This document shows positions 1 to 7,876 of a stretch of DNA of 64,000 bases, piece after piece. This DNA comes from Clostridiales bacterium UBA4821 (GTDB lineage Bacteria; Bacillota; Clostridia; Acetivibrionales; UBA4821): positions 10,907 to 74,906 of the forward strand of contig DHFP01000251.1 of the NCBI GenBank assembly GCA_002402315.1, read 5' to 3'. Position 1 is the stretch's first letter. Every line of letters starts with the position of its first letter. The notes beneath the pieces are model-generated. The model did no database searches. It was not told where the DNA came from and saw only the letters and a list, made by a program, of their open reading frames with translations. A program made the translations under genes and the position numbers.

Positions 1-723
1 ATCAACAATGTATCCGATTTTTATGGCCAGATAGCACTTCAAGGTCCTAAAGCTGAAACCTTTCTTCAAGCTCTCACGGAGTTTGATCTTACGGGGTTAA
101 AAGTTTTTAAATTTGCTGAAATCACCCTCCAAAATATCAAAACCATCACTTCTCGCACAGGTTATACCGGAGAAGATGGTTTTGAGATTTACTGTTCTCA
201 TGATAATGCAGCTGCTCTATGGGAATCAATAATGGAGGCCGGAGAAGAATATGGCATATGTCCTGTCGGGTTGGGTGCAAGAGACACATTGAGGCTTGAG
301 GCATGCATGCCCCTCTATGGACACGAATTATCGGATGATATATCACCCCTGGAAGCTGGGCTGGGCAACTATGTTAAGCTGGACAAGGGAGATTTTATAG
401 GCAAATCAGGGCTTGTGGATCAAGAGCAGCACGGCGTGCAAAGAAAGCTTTTTGGTTTAGAAATGGTAGAAAGGGGTATACCCAGAAACGGTTATCCAGT
501 GTTAGTAGAGGGTCAAAAAATCGGAACTGTAACATCAGGTTCGTACTGTCCAACACTGCAGAAGAACCTTGCATTAGCAATACTCCAAACAAAACTCAGC
601 ACTCAGGACTCAGCACTCAGGACTAATATTTTTATAGGACAAGGAGTTGAGGTAGAAATCAGGGGAAAGGCTGTCAAAGCTAAAGTAGTAGAAATCCCAT
701 TCTACAGGAGGCAATTATTGTGA
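1..723 (+). CDS. gcvT: Aminomethyltransferase (glycine cleavage T protein), 5'-truncated by window edge
   Basis: The frame is open from base 1, so only the C-terminal 240 residues are visible and the start lies outside the window. The T protein transfers the methylene group from the aminomethyl-lipoyl H protein to tetrahydrofolate, releasing ammonia. Family motifs are present: SRTGYTGEDGFEIY, then GLGARDTLRLEA, then the GcvT C-terminal barrel with VTSGSYCPTL and EIRGKAVKAKVV. The barrel carries an extra run of about 13 residues encoded by a four-unit 7-bp repeat (594-621), not expected in the family. It heads a gcv operon and its TGA overlaps the next GTG start. Confidence 0.95.
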   Translation: MNNVSDFYGQIALQGPKAETFLQALTEFDLTGLKVFKFAEITLQNIKTITSRTGYTGEDGFEIYCSHDNAAALWESIMEAGEEYGICPVGLGARDTLRLEACMPLYGHELSDDISPLEAGLGNYVKLDKGDFIGKSGLVDQEQHGVQRKLFGLEMVERGIPRNGYPVLVEGQKIGTVTSGSYCPTLQKNLALAILQTKLSTQDSALRTNIFIGQGVEVEIRGKAVKAKVVEIPFYRRQLL

Positions 724-1508
724 TAATTGATTGCCACACACACATCTTAAATGAAAACATACTAAGAGAATATTTAGAGAAGCGTCAAGTTGATAAAATG
801 CTGTGTATTCGTATTTTTAAGGGCTTTTGTGGAGGAGTTTTTGACAATAGTGATGAAGGATTTGATGAGTTTATTGATAAGCATGACAACTTGTATTCTA
901 TTGAATGTATTGATTTCAATACTAATATATTAGCACAATTGGACAGCTTAAGAGAGAAAATGGAGAAGACAGAAAAGATTAAAGGTCTTAAGCTTTATCC
1001 AGGGTACCAGCATTTCTATCCTTACCATGAAAGGGTATTACCTGTCTACAATTTTGCAAGAGAATTTAATATTCCTGTTATTTTTCATTCAGGTGCGTTG
1101 TATGAATATAAAAATAGTGAGGCTTTGCTGCAATATACAAATCCTGTGTATGTTGACGAAGCAGCAACCAGATTTAACGAAACGAGATTTGTTATATCCC
1201 ATTTTGGATTCCCGTATATGTTTGAGGCAGCAATGGTTGTTAACAAGAATAACAATGTATTTACTGATATCTCAGGTGTTATTGATACGGAGGAGTGTTT
1301 TGAGGTATATAAGGATGATCTAAAGAAAATACTGAAATATTATCCGGGGATAGTACCGCAGATAATGTTTGGGACTGACTTTATGGGCAAAGATACGGTA
1401 TTGAGTGAGATTGATTTATATGTCAGGGTGGTGGAGGAGGTATTTTCACCTGAAGATAGGGAATTAGTGTTCTATAAAAATGCTCAAAGGGTATATAAAT
1501 TGAAATAG
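720..1508 (+). CDS. Amidohydrolase-2 family metal-dependent hydrolase
   Basis: This 262-residue protein fits a TIM-barrel amidohydrolase of the Amidohydro_2 type. It has an N-terminal HTH metal motif (His6, His8), a mid-barrel IFHSG, a VISHFGFP histidine and a late GTDF aspartate, the expected order of metal ligands. It begins at GTG 720, overlapping the gcvT stop by translational coupling (GTGA), and ends 22 bases before gcvH. Its position inside the gcv operon suggests co-expression with glycine breakdown, but the substrate cannot be read from the sequence. Decarboxylase or hydrolase activity are both possible in this family. Confidence 0.8.
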   Translation: MIIDCHTHILNENILREYLEKRQVDKMLCIRIFKGFCGGVFDNSDEGFDEFIDKHDNLYSIECIDFNTNILAQLDSLREKMEKTEKIKGLKLYPGYQHFYPYHERVLPVYNFAREFNIPVIFHSGALYEYKNSEALLQYTNPVYVDEAATRFNETRFVISHFGFPYMFEAAMVVNKNNNVFTDISGVIDTEECFEVYKDDLKKILKYYPGIVPQIMFGTDFMGKDTVLSEIDLYVRVVEEVFSPEDRELVFYKNAQRVYKLK

Positions 1509-1530
1509 AGCGAAAGGAATGTGTGTTAGT

Positions 1531-1914
1531 ATGAACATACCGTCAAATCTAAAGTATACAAGAGATCATGAATGGGTTAGAACTGAGGGACAGAAGGTAT
1601 ACATTGGTATTACCGATTATGCTCAGCATTCTCTTGGAGATATTGTATTTGTTGAGATGCCGGAAAAGGGGAAAACTATCAAGGCAGGAGAGGCCTTGGG
1701 TGTAGTGGAGTCGGTTAAAGCAGTTTCTGATGTTTACTGTCCGCTTAGTGGAACGGTTATTGAAGTGAATAAGGAACTGATAGATGCACCTGAAAAAATA
1801 AACGAGGTTCCGTATGATAGCTGGATAGCGGTTTTAGAGATTGCTGACCAGGGTGAAATAGAGCAGTTATTATCGCCGGAGCAATATCAGGAATTCTGCT
1901 CGCAAGAGGGCTAG
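1531..1914 (+). CDS. gcvH: Glycine cleavage system H protein
   Basis: This 127-residue lipoyl carrier shuttles the aminomethyl group between the P and T proteins. The biotinyl/lipoyl fold is evident from YTRDHEW near the N-terminus, YIGITDYAQHSLGD, and the lipoylation site ESVKAVSDVY with Lys63. An upstream in-frame ATG at 1519 abuts the AAAGGA ribosome site (1514-1518) too closely. ATG 1531 gives the canonical MNIPSNLKYT start and a usable spacing, so it is chosen here. It lies between the amidohydrolase and gcvPA in one operon. Confidence 0.95.
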   Translation: MNIPSNLKYTRDHEWVRTEGQKVYIGITDYAQHSLGDIVFVEMPEKGKTIKAGEALGVVESVKAVSDVYCPLSGTVIEVNKELIDAPEKINEVPYDSWIAVLEIADQGEIEQLLSPEQYQEFCSQEG

Positions 1915-1923
1915 GAGGTAATT

Positions 1924-3255
1924 ATGTTTTCCTACATTCCTATTACCGAAAATGATAAAAAAGAGATGCTGGCGCAAATCGGAGTTAGTACCATTGAAGA
2001 ACTATTTTCAGATATTCCTGAAAGTGTAAGACTTAAAAGAGAACTTGATTTGCCGGAATCCATGTCCGAGATGGAACTGAAGAACTATTTCAATGACTTG
2101 GGTAAGAAAAATCAAACAGATTACATAAGTTTTAGAGGAGCAGGGGCATACAAACATTTTATACCATCAGTTGTAAACCATATAATATCCAGGTCTGAAT
2201 TCTATACTGCGTATACCCCCTATCAGCCGGAGATAAGCCAAGGTATGCTGCAGGCTATTTTTGAGTACCAGACAATGATTTGTGAGTTAACAGGGATGGA
2301 TGTTTCTAATGCTTCAGTTTATGATGGCGCTACAGCGGCAGCAGAAGCAGCTTTTATGGCAGCCGATATTACAGGTAGAAACAAAATTCTGGTTTCTCTG
2401 ACTGTAAACCCTGAGACCAGGAAGGTTATTAAAACTTATTGCCGGGTTGCAGGGATAGATGTGGTTGAAGTAAACTATAAAGAAGGATTAACTGATAGGT
2501 CTGATTTAAAGACAAAGCTTGACAGGGAGACTGCCGCCTTAGTTGTGCAAAGCCCTAATTTCTTTGGCTGTATTGAACCATGCCGGGATTTGTTCGATAT
2601 TGTCCGTTCTTATGATTCGCTTGCAATAATGAGTACAGAGCCCATATCACTTGGTATATTCAAAGCTCCGGCTGAACTGGGAGCAGATATTACTGTTGGA
2701 GACGGGCAGCCATTAGGCAATCCTGTCAGTTTTGGAGGGCCCTATGTAGGCTTTATGGCTGCCAGAGACAAATACATCAGGAGACTGCCGGGGAGGATTG
2801 TAGGAGAAACCATTGATAAGGACAGTAAAAGAGGATTTGTATTGACTCTGCAGGCAAGGGAGCAGCATATAAGGCGTGAAAAAGCCACGTCCAATATATG
2901 TTCGAATCAGGCGCTAAATGCCCTTACTGCTGCCGTATATCTTAGTGTGGCTGGAAAGAAAGGACTCAAGGATTTGGCTACCCTTTGTTCACAAAAGTCT
3001 TATTATGCTGCAAATAGAATTGCCGGTATTTCCGGTTTCAGCCTGCCTTTCAGCAAGCCTTTCTTCAGAGAGTTTGTAATAAAGTCAAGTATACCTTCTG
3101 ATGAGCTAAACCGGATACTCTTAGAGAATAAGATAATTGGCGGATACATCCTCGAAAATGACTACACTGAACTGAAAGACCATCTTTTATTCTGTGTTAC
3201 AGAGGTAAATACCAAAGAAAACATAGATGCTTTAGTTGATATTCTTGTCCGGTGA
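1924..3255 (+). CDS. gcvPA: Glycine dehydrogenase (decarboxylating) subunit 1
   Basis: A 443-residue N-terminal half of the PLP-dependent glycine decarboxylase, as in Gram-positives with a split P protein. Visible family sequences include [13 protein letters not shown] at the start, the [13 protein letters not shown] region, [21 protein letters not shown] and the late [19 protein letters not shown] stretch. It forms an alpha2beta2 complex with the gcvPB product, which carries the PLP lysine. The gene has an AGGAGG site at 1914-1919, and its TGA overlaps the upstream GTG of the gcvPB frame, consistent with coupling. Confidence 0.97.
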   Translation: MFSYIPITENDKKEMLAQIGVSTIEELFSDIPESVRLKRELDLPESMSEMELKNYFNDLGKKNQTDYISFRGAGAYKHFIPSVVNHIISRSEFYTAYTPYQPEISQGMLQAIFEYQTMICELTGMDVSNASVYDGATAAAEAAFMAADITGRNKILVSLTVNPETRKVIKTYCRVAGIDVVEVNYKEGLTDRSDLKTKLDRETAALVVQSPNFFGCIEPCRDLFDIVRSYDSLAIMSTEPISLGIFKAPAELGADITVGDGQPLGNPVSFGGPYVGFMAARDKYIRRLPGRIVGETIDKDSKRGFVLTLQAREQHIRREKATSNICSNQALNALTAAVYLSVAGKKGLKDLATLCSQKSYYAANRIAGISGFSLPFSKPFFREFVIKSSIPSDELNRILLENKIIGGYILENDYTELKDHLLFCVTEVNTKENIDALVDILVR

Positions 3256-3269
3256 GAGGAGGGGATACA

Positions 3270-4742
3270 ATGGAATTGATATTTGAACTCAGCAAGGAAG
3301 GGAAACAAGGAGTGTCACTTCCTAAAAGTGATGTACCGGAACAGAGGATAGATATACCAGAAGAGTATTTAAGACAAGAAGGGCCTTTACTGCCTCAGGT
3401 TAGTGAAGTAGATACAGTGAGACATTTTACTGCTCTGTCAAGAAGGAATCACGGAGTCGACTCGGGTTTTTATCCGCTTGGTTCTTGTACCATGAAGTAC
3501 AATCCAAAAGTCAATGAAGATATTGCTCAGCTCGAGGGTTTTGCCGGCCTGCATCCTTATAGTCCGGAGATGCTGTCTCAGGGAAGCCTTGAAGTTTTAT
3601 ACAATATGGATAAGTACCTAAGTGAAATAACAGGAATGGATAGAATGTCCCTACAGCCTGCTGCGGGCGCACATGGAGAGCTTACCGGCATAATGATAAT
3701 AAAGGCATATCATGAGTCCAGGGGCGATACAAAGAGGGATAAGATAATCATACCGGATTCGGCACATGGCACCAATCCGGCCACGGCATCAATGGCTGGA
3801 TACAAAGTAATAGAGGTGAAATCAGACTCGCACGGCGGTGTAGATATCCGGAGTCTAAAGGAAATTGCAGGAGATGATACTGCTGGATTAATGCTTACCA
3901 ACCCTAATACACTTGGGTTATTTGATGAAAATATCGTTGAAATCAGTAAGATAGTTCATGATGCAGGAGGTTCACTGTATTATGATGGTGCCAACCTGAA
4001 TGCAATAATGGGCATTACCAGACCCGGTGATATGGGATTCGATGTAGTGCACCTCAACCTCCATAAAACATTTTCTACGCCGCACGGCGGCGGCGGTCCC
4101 GGGAGTGGACCGGTAGGGGTAAAAAAACATTTGGAGCCGTTTTTGCCGGTACCAATAATTGAGAAAGTAAACTTTCTCAATTCAGAGGCTGGAGGTCAGA
4201 AGTCAGAGGTCAGATTTTATCTGGATTATGATAGACCGCAGTCAATAGGGAAAGTAAAATCCTTCTATGGAAACTTTGGGGTAATACTTAAAGCCTATGC
4301 CTATATCCTTTCGATGGGAGCTGATGGACTTAAAGCTGCAAGCGAAATAGCAGTATTAAATGCTAATTATTTAATGAGAAAGCTTGAGGCAAAGTATAAC
4401 CTTGCTTATAACAGGCATTGCAAGCATGAATTCGTGCTGTCCGGACTTAAAGACAAAGGTGGGGAAGTAACTACGCTTGATGCAGCAAAGAGGATGCTGG
4501 ACTGGGGTATACATCCGCCTACGATATATTTTCCTCTAATAGTAAAGGATGCCCTTATGATTGAACCTACCGAGACTGAAAGTAAGGAAACTCTGGACAG
4601 ATTTGTTGAAATTATGAATGAAATTGCTCAAGAAGCTCTGGAAAAACCGGAAGTATTAAGGGAGGCACCTTACAAGACACCTGTGAGGAGGCTGAATGAA
4701 ACCCAGGCGGCGAGGAAGCCTGTTCTGCGATGGCGTGCTTGA
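3270..4742 (+). CDS. gcvPB: Glycine dehydrogenase (decarboxylating) subunit 2
   Basis: A 490-residue catalytic PLP subunit. The PLP lysine is Lys266 in [17 protein letters not shown], with [11 protein letters not shown] and a glycine-rich loop also typical. The start is ATG 3270, preceded by AGGAGGGG at 3257-3264; a GTG at 3252 overlaps the gcvPA stop but lies upstream of that site. About 12 extra residues interrupt the region before [13 protein letters not shown]. They are encoded by four GAGGTCA-like 7-bp units (4186-4213), mirroring the insertion in gcvT. The stop codon forms part of the downstream palindrome. Confidence 0.97.
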   Translation: MELIFELSKEGKQGVSLPKSDVPEQRIDIPEEYLRQEGPLLPQVSEVDTVRHFTALSRRNHGVDSGFYPLGSCTMKYNPKVNEDIAQLEGFAGLHPYSPEMLSQGSLEVLYNMDKYLSEITGMDRMSLQPAAGAHGELTGIMIIKAYHESRGDTKRDKIIIPDSAHGTNPATASMAGYKVIEVKSDSHGGVDIRSLKEIAGDDTAGLMLTNPNTLGLFDENIVEISKIVHDAGGSLYYDGANLNAIMGITRPGDMGFDVVHLNLHKTFSTPHGGGGPGSGPVGVKKHLEPFLPVPIIEKVNFLNSEAGGQKSEVRFYLDYDRPQSIGKVKSFYGNFGVILKAYAYILSMGADGLKAASEIAVLNANYLMRKLEAKYNLAYNRHCKHEFVLSGLKDKGGEVTTLDAAKRMLDWGIHPPTIYFPLIVKDALMIEPTETESKETLDRFVEIMNEIAQEALEKPEVLREAPYKTPVRRLNETQAARKPVLRWRA

Positions 4743-4802
4743 GACAGGGGGACGGTCTTTTGTCTCACAAAAATAAGACAAAAGAACCGTCCCCCTGTCT
4801 CA
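4741..4802. repeat. Palindromic dispersed-repeat-like element between convergent genes
   Basis: An inverted repeat with a 25-base left arm (4741-4765) and a 26-base right arm (4777-4802) differing by one inserted T, around an 11-base A-rich loop. The left arm starts inside the gcvPB stop codon and the right arm ends just before the stop of the leftward HMA gene. The GGGGACGGT...ACCGTCCCC core resembles a repeat seen in many Clostridia and is related to 63914-63941. As RNA it would form a very stable hairpin and could terminate both convergent transcripts. Confidence 0.85.
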
Positions 4803-4803
4803 A

Positions 4804-5007
4804 CTACACTACATCATATCCGGTATTCCTGATAACACTTTTCAGCTGTTCCTGACTGGTCTTCTGTTCATCGAATGTAATTGTTACATTACGTGTTTTG
4901 AAATCAAAATTAATATCATTGGCTCCTGCATGTCTTACGGCACTTTCAATTTTTGTAGCACAAGATTCACATGTCATGCCGGGGAGATTGAATTCGGCAG
5001 TTTGCAT
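4804..5007 (-). CDS. Heavy-metal-associated (HMA) domain protein, CopZ-like
   Basis: This 67-residue protein is a single HMA ferredoxin-like domain with the metal-binding motif GMTCESC (Cys13, Cys16), as in copper chaperones that deliver Cu(I) to P-type ATPases. The C-terminal RNTGYDVV also fits the fold. An AAGGAGG site precedes the ATG on the reverse strand. No copper ATPase or copper regulator lies next to it, so copper specificity is a family inference. It converges on gcvPB across the 4741-4802 palindrome. Confidence 0.88.
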   Translation of the reverse strand: MQTAEFNLPGMTCESCATKIESAVRHAGANDINFDFKTRNVTITFDEQKTSQEQLKSVIRNTGYDVV

Positions 5008-5231
5008 AGACCCTTCCTCCTTAATTCCTTCTGAATTGATGTTATTATAATAACCATTTTGCAGGTTTTACATTCTTGCAAAGTATAATTAATGTCTTGA
5101 TGTTTCCTATTAATAAAGCGAAGGATATAATGGAAATCAGGGAAAAATCCAGAATAATGCTTGACGGCATAGCGATGGAAAAGAAAATCAGCAAAGAGAT
5201 GACATAACCTTTGTAATAATTAAGATTGGTT

Positions 5232-5302
5232 AGGAATGATGAAATAATAAAACCCGATTTTAAAGCGAGATAGTTTTTGCAATTTATTGTTTCATCCTTC
5301 CT
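5232..5302. repeat. Imperfect palindromic element, copy A
   Basis: Arms 5232-5251 and 5283-5302 are inverted and match at 17 of 20 positions. The centre contains CCGATTTTAAA. A second copy with the same arms and centre is at 13751-13809. Copy A lies just upstream of the AAA ATPase promoter. The rest of the 5008-5381 gap holds that promoter and no convincing gene. Confidence 0.65.
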
Positions 5303-5322
5303 TAAGATGGTAGAGTTTATCA

Positions 5323-5350
5323 TTGAAGTTTAACTGATTAGGTTTATAAT
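5323..5350 (+). promoter_or_regulatory. Sigma-A promoter of the AAA ATPase cluster
   Basis: TTGAAG (5323-5328), a 16-base spacer and a perfect TATAAT (5345-5350). Transcription would start near 5357, only a few bases before the in-frame ATG at 5361, which supports the downstream ATG 5382 as the true start. Confidence 0.75.
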
Positions 5351-5381
5351 TAAGTTATAAATGTATAAGAGGGTGGTCACA

Positions 5382-6995
5382 ATGTGGTTTGAGGAATTTT
5401 TAAGCAAGTATAAAGCCGGCATTTCCCATGAGTTTATTCTTCATTTCAATGTCCGGGATATGGTAGACAATACAAGGTTGATTGATAAATACCTATACGA
5501 TGAATTTATAAAACAAAGAAATTTCGGCATAGTGGCGTTCTATGATATTTCTTCGGGTTTGCGTTTTTTAGACTCTGGTATGTCCAGGGAATTCGCAAAA
5601 ATCAATAACACTGATACTGCAAACATTACTTATGCACTTCCGTCCAGAATATTTCCCATGGTAGATAATGCTTTAAAGAATATAAAGACGGCTTTCTTTG
5701 TAAATCACGCTGAAAAAATAATTCCTGCCTCTGATATTGCAAGCATGTCAATGGAAGAAAGGACAGCTTTAATCTGGCTGGATGAATGGTCGGTAAACGG
5801 TAAAATATCTTCCGTAGGGAGCACAATCTTCTTAACCTGTGATAATCTAGCCGATATAAACAGGGAGATTCTCAGATCTTCGTACAAGGTTGAGCCCATA
5901 ATGGTAGGTCTGCCATCCGAGGTAGAGCGGAAAGATTATTTAGAATTCCTGATAAAAGAAAAGAACATTAAAATGGAGTTAAACACCGACGAATTTGCCA
6001 AGCTTTCGTCCGGACTATCCAAAAAGGCAATTAAGGACATCAAGCTTAAGGCTGAAGCCGAAGATGTTCCGATAACCTTTGACTTTATAAAAGAAAAGAA
6101 ACATTCGGTCTTGAAAAAGGAGTATGGAGATGTATTGGAGTTCATCTATCCGGAGATAGGATTTGAGGATATAGGTGGTATGGATAGGGCTAAGAATTAT
6201 CTTATTAAGAATGTACTGCAGCCCATCAAAAAAGATGATTTAAGAAGGGTTCCCATGGGGATACTGCTCTGCGGACCTTCCGGCACAGGCAAGACATTAC
6301 TTGTTAACGCTTTAGCCAGAGAAAGTGGATTTAACTGTGTCAAGATTGATATGTCAAGAATCCTTGGACAGTATGTCGGAGAAAGTGAAAAGAATTTTAA
6401 GAAGTGCCTGTTAGGCGCTCAATCACAGCAGCCGGTCATAGTCTTTGTAGACGAAATAGATACAGCCTTTAGGAGAGGCGACGACAGCGACAGTGGTGTC
6501 AGCAGAAACATATTCAGCGAATTTCTACAGTTCACTTCTAATACCGCAAATAGGGGAAAAGTTATATTTATAGCTGCAACCAACAGGCCTGATCTTCTTG
6601 ACGCGGCATTAAAGAGAGCAGGAAGATTTGATAAGAAGATTCCCATCCTGCTTCCGGATACCATAGAAAGGGCCTTGGTTTTTAAAATAATGATGAAGAA
6701 ATATAAATTTGATACAGATATTACAGACTTCACGTCTTATGCTGAGAAGACTGAAAACTTTACCGGCGCCGAGATCGAACTGGTTGTAAGAAAAGCTTAT
6801 GAATTAGCCAATGAAGATGCTGTGGAGGGTGAAGTGATTACAGGACAGCTGCTTGACGAGGCAATTGCAAGATGCAGACCAAGCACTCAGCAGGTTGAAA
6901 TAATGACAATACTTGCTCTCAAAGAGAGTGACGACAAGGATCTTATACCTGAAAAGTATCATAAGTATCTGGAGGATAGATCACTGCTGGAATAA
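5382..6995 (+). CDS. Tandem AAA ATPase with a degenerate first module (Ycf46-like)
   Basis: A 537-residue AAA protein. The C-terminal module is complete: Walker A GPSGTGKT (298-305), Walker B VIVFVDEID (352-360), sensor-1 Asn401 and two arginine fingers, Arg412 and Arg415, in the classical AAA second region of homology. The N-terminal 250 residues lack a Walker A but keep a TIFLTCDNL sensor-like strand and a lid-like helical segment, suggesting a dead AAA module as in Ycf46-type proteins. The start at 5382 has an AGGGTGG site. The next gene is a PspA/IM30 homologue, so a role remodelling that polymer is an attractive inference. FtsH or Cdc48 identity is excluded by the missing protease and N-domain. 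Confidence 0.85.
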   Translation: MWFEEFLSKYKAGISHEFILHFNVRDMVDNTRLIDKYLYDEFIKQRNFGIVAFYDISSGLRFLDSGMSREFAKINNTDTANITYALPSRIFPMVDNALKNIKTAFFVNHAEKIIPASDIASMSMEERTALIWLDEWSVNGKISSVGSTIFLTCDNLADINREILRSSYKVEPIMVGLPSEVERKDYLEFLIKEKNIKMELNTDEFAKLSSGLSKKAIKDIKLKAEAEDVPITFDFIKEKKHSVLKKEYGDVLEFIYPEIGFEDIGGMDRAKNYLIKNVLQPIKKDDLRRVPMGILLCGPSGTGKTLLVNALARESGFNCVKIDMSRILGQYVGESEKNFKKCLLGAQSQQPVIVFVDEIDTAFRRGDDSDSGVSRNIFSEFLQFTSNTANRGKVIFIAATNRPDLLDAALKRAGRFDKKIPILLPDTIERALVFKIMMKKYKFDTDITDFTSYAEKTENFTGAEIELVVRKAYELANEDAVEGEVITGQLLDEAIARCRPSTQQVEIMTILALKESDDKDLIPEKYHKYLEDRSLLE

Positions 6996-7006
6996 AAAGA
7001 AATAAG

Positions 7007-7035
7007 TTGAAAATATTTTAGATATCACATACAAT
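7007..7035 (+). promoter_or_regulatory. Sigma-A promoter of the PspA-like gene
   Basis: TTGAAA (7007-7012), a 17-base spacer and TACAAT (7030-7035), lying between the AAA gene and the PspA-like gene. It would give the PspA-FapA-GAF genes their own start as well as read-through from 5323. Confidence 0.7.
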
Positions 7036-7071
7036 TAAATTAACAGACAATATATTAGGAGGTTTAAGTCA

Positions 7072-7857
7072 ATGGGCTTATTTAGTAGAATTGCAAGTTT
7101 AATCAGAGGTTTTTTCGGACTATTTGTTGAAGATCTGGAGAAAGCAAATCCGGATGCCTTGTTTGCAGATGCAAAAAACCAGATTGAGAAGGCAAGAAAA
7201 GAGGCAGAGGAACAAATTATTGAGATACAGACCAATGCCGAGATGATAAAGATTGAACTTAAGACAGCTGAGAAAAATCTCCAGGCTGTTAAGTCCAGGA
7301 TGGAAGCTGCCAAGAATCAGGGAGAAAAAGATATTCTTGTAGAGCTTCTTATGCAGGAGGAAGAATTGCAGGCAACCTATGATACACATAAAGCAACCTA
7401 CGATAATGCGATGGAAGAAGTAACAAGAATAAGGGAAGACTTTAAGATATTCGAGTCTGAGATGAGTCAGAAACTAAACGATATAAGGGCATTGAAATCA
7501 CAGGCTAAGATGGCTCAATTAAAAGAGAATATAAATTCAATTAATGCCAAGTACGTTGGCAAGGGGAACAAAATGGGCCAAATTAATGAACAGCTTGACA
7601 GGGCTAGAGAGATTGTAAACAAAAAAACTGCCAGAGCCAATGCAATAAGTTCGCTCAATGCAGACAATACAGAAATTAAGATGAAGAAACTTGATCTCGA
7701 CTCTGCCAGAGAGAGGGCTAAGGCTAGAGCTGAAGCCTTGCTTTCAGGTTCAGAGGGTTTTGAAGTTAAAGAGAAGAATGGGAATTTTGAGGTAAAAGAG
7801 AAGAATGAAGCTCTTGAGGTAAAAGAGAGGAATGAGAATAAGGCAAATACTCGATAA
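7072..7857 (+). CDS. PspA/IM30 (ESCRT-III superfamily) membrane-stress protein
   Basis: This 261-residue, almost wholly helical coiled-coil protein starts MGLFSRIASLIRG, an amphipathic helix like the membrane-binding helix 0 of PspA and Vipp1. Long charged heptad helices follow, with LKSQAKMAQLKENIN at the position of the PspA LKARQQALMLR stretch. Family members polymerise on stressed membranes. A clear TAGGAGG site precedes ATG 7072. The last 30 residues are three 9-residue repeats (EVKEKNGNF-like), which are not part of the PspA core. It lies between an AAA ATPase and a membrane-anchored coiled-coil protein. Confidence 0.82.
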   Translation: MGLFSRIASLIRGFFGLFVEDLEKANPDALFADAKNQIEKARKEAEEQIIEIQTNAEMIKIELKTAEKNLQAVKSRMEAAKNQGEKDILVELLMQEEELQATYDTHKATYDNAMEEVTRIREDFKIFESEMSQKLNDIRALKSQAKMAQLKENINSINAKYVGKGNKMGQINEQLDRAREIVNKKTARANAISSLNADNTEIKMKKLDLDSARERAKARAEALLSGSEGFEVKEKNGNFEVKEKNEALEVKERNENKANTR

Positions 7858-7876
7858 AAATTAAAGGTGAAGACCT

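Noticed and set aside
5115..5206. Rightward short frame MFPINKAKDIMEIREKSRIM and on, ending near 5206
   Set aside because: It looks protein-like but is about 30 residues, lacks a ribosome site and has no recognisable family; it may be a gene remnant.
5045..5323. Leftward 92-residue frame with hydrophobic segments
   Set aside because: It has no ribosome site and overlaps the copy A palindrome. Its hydrophobicity can arise as the antisense of a Lys/Glu/Ile-rich reading on the other strand.
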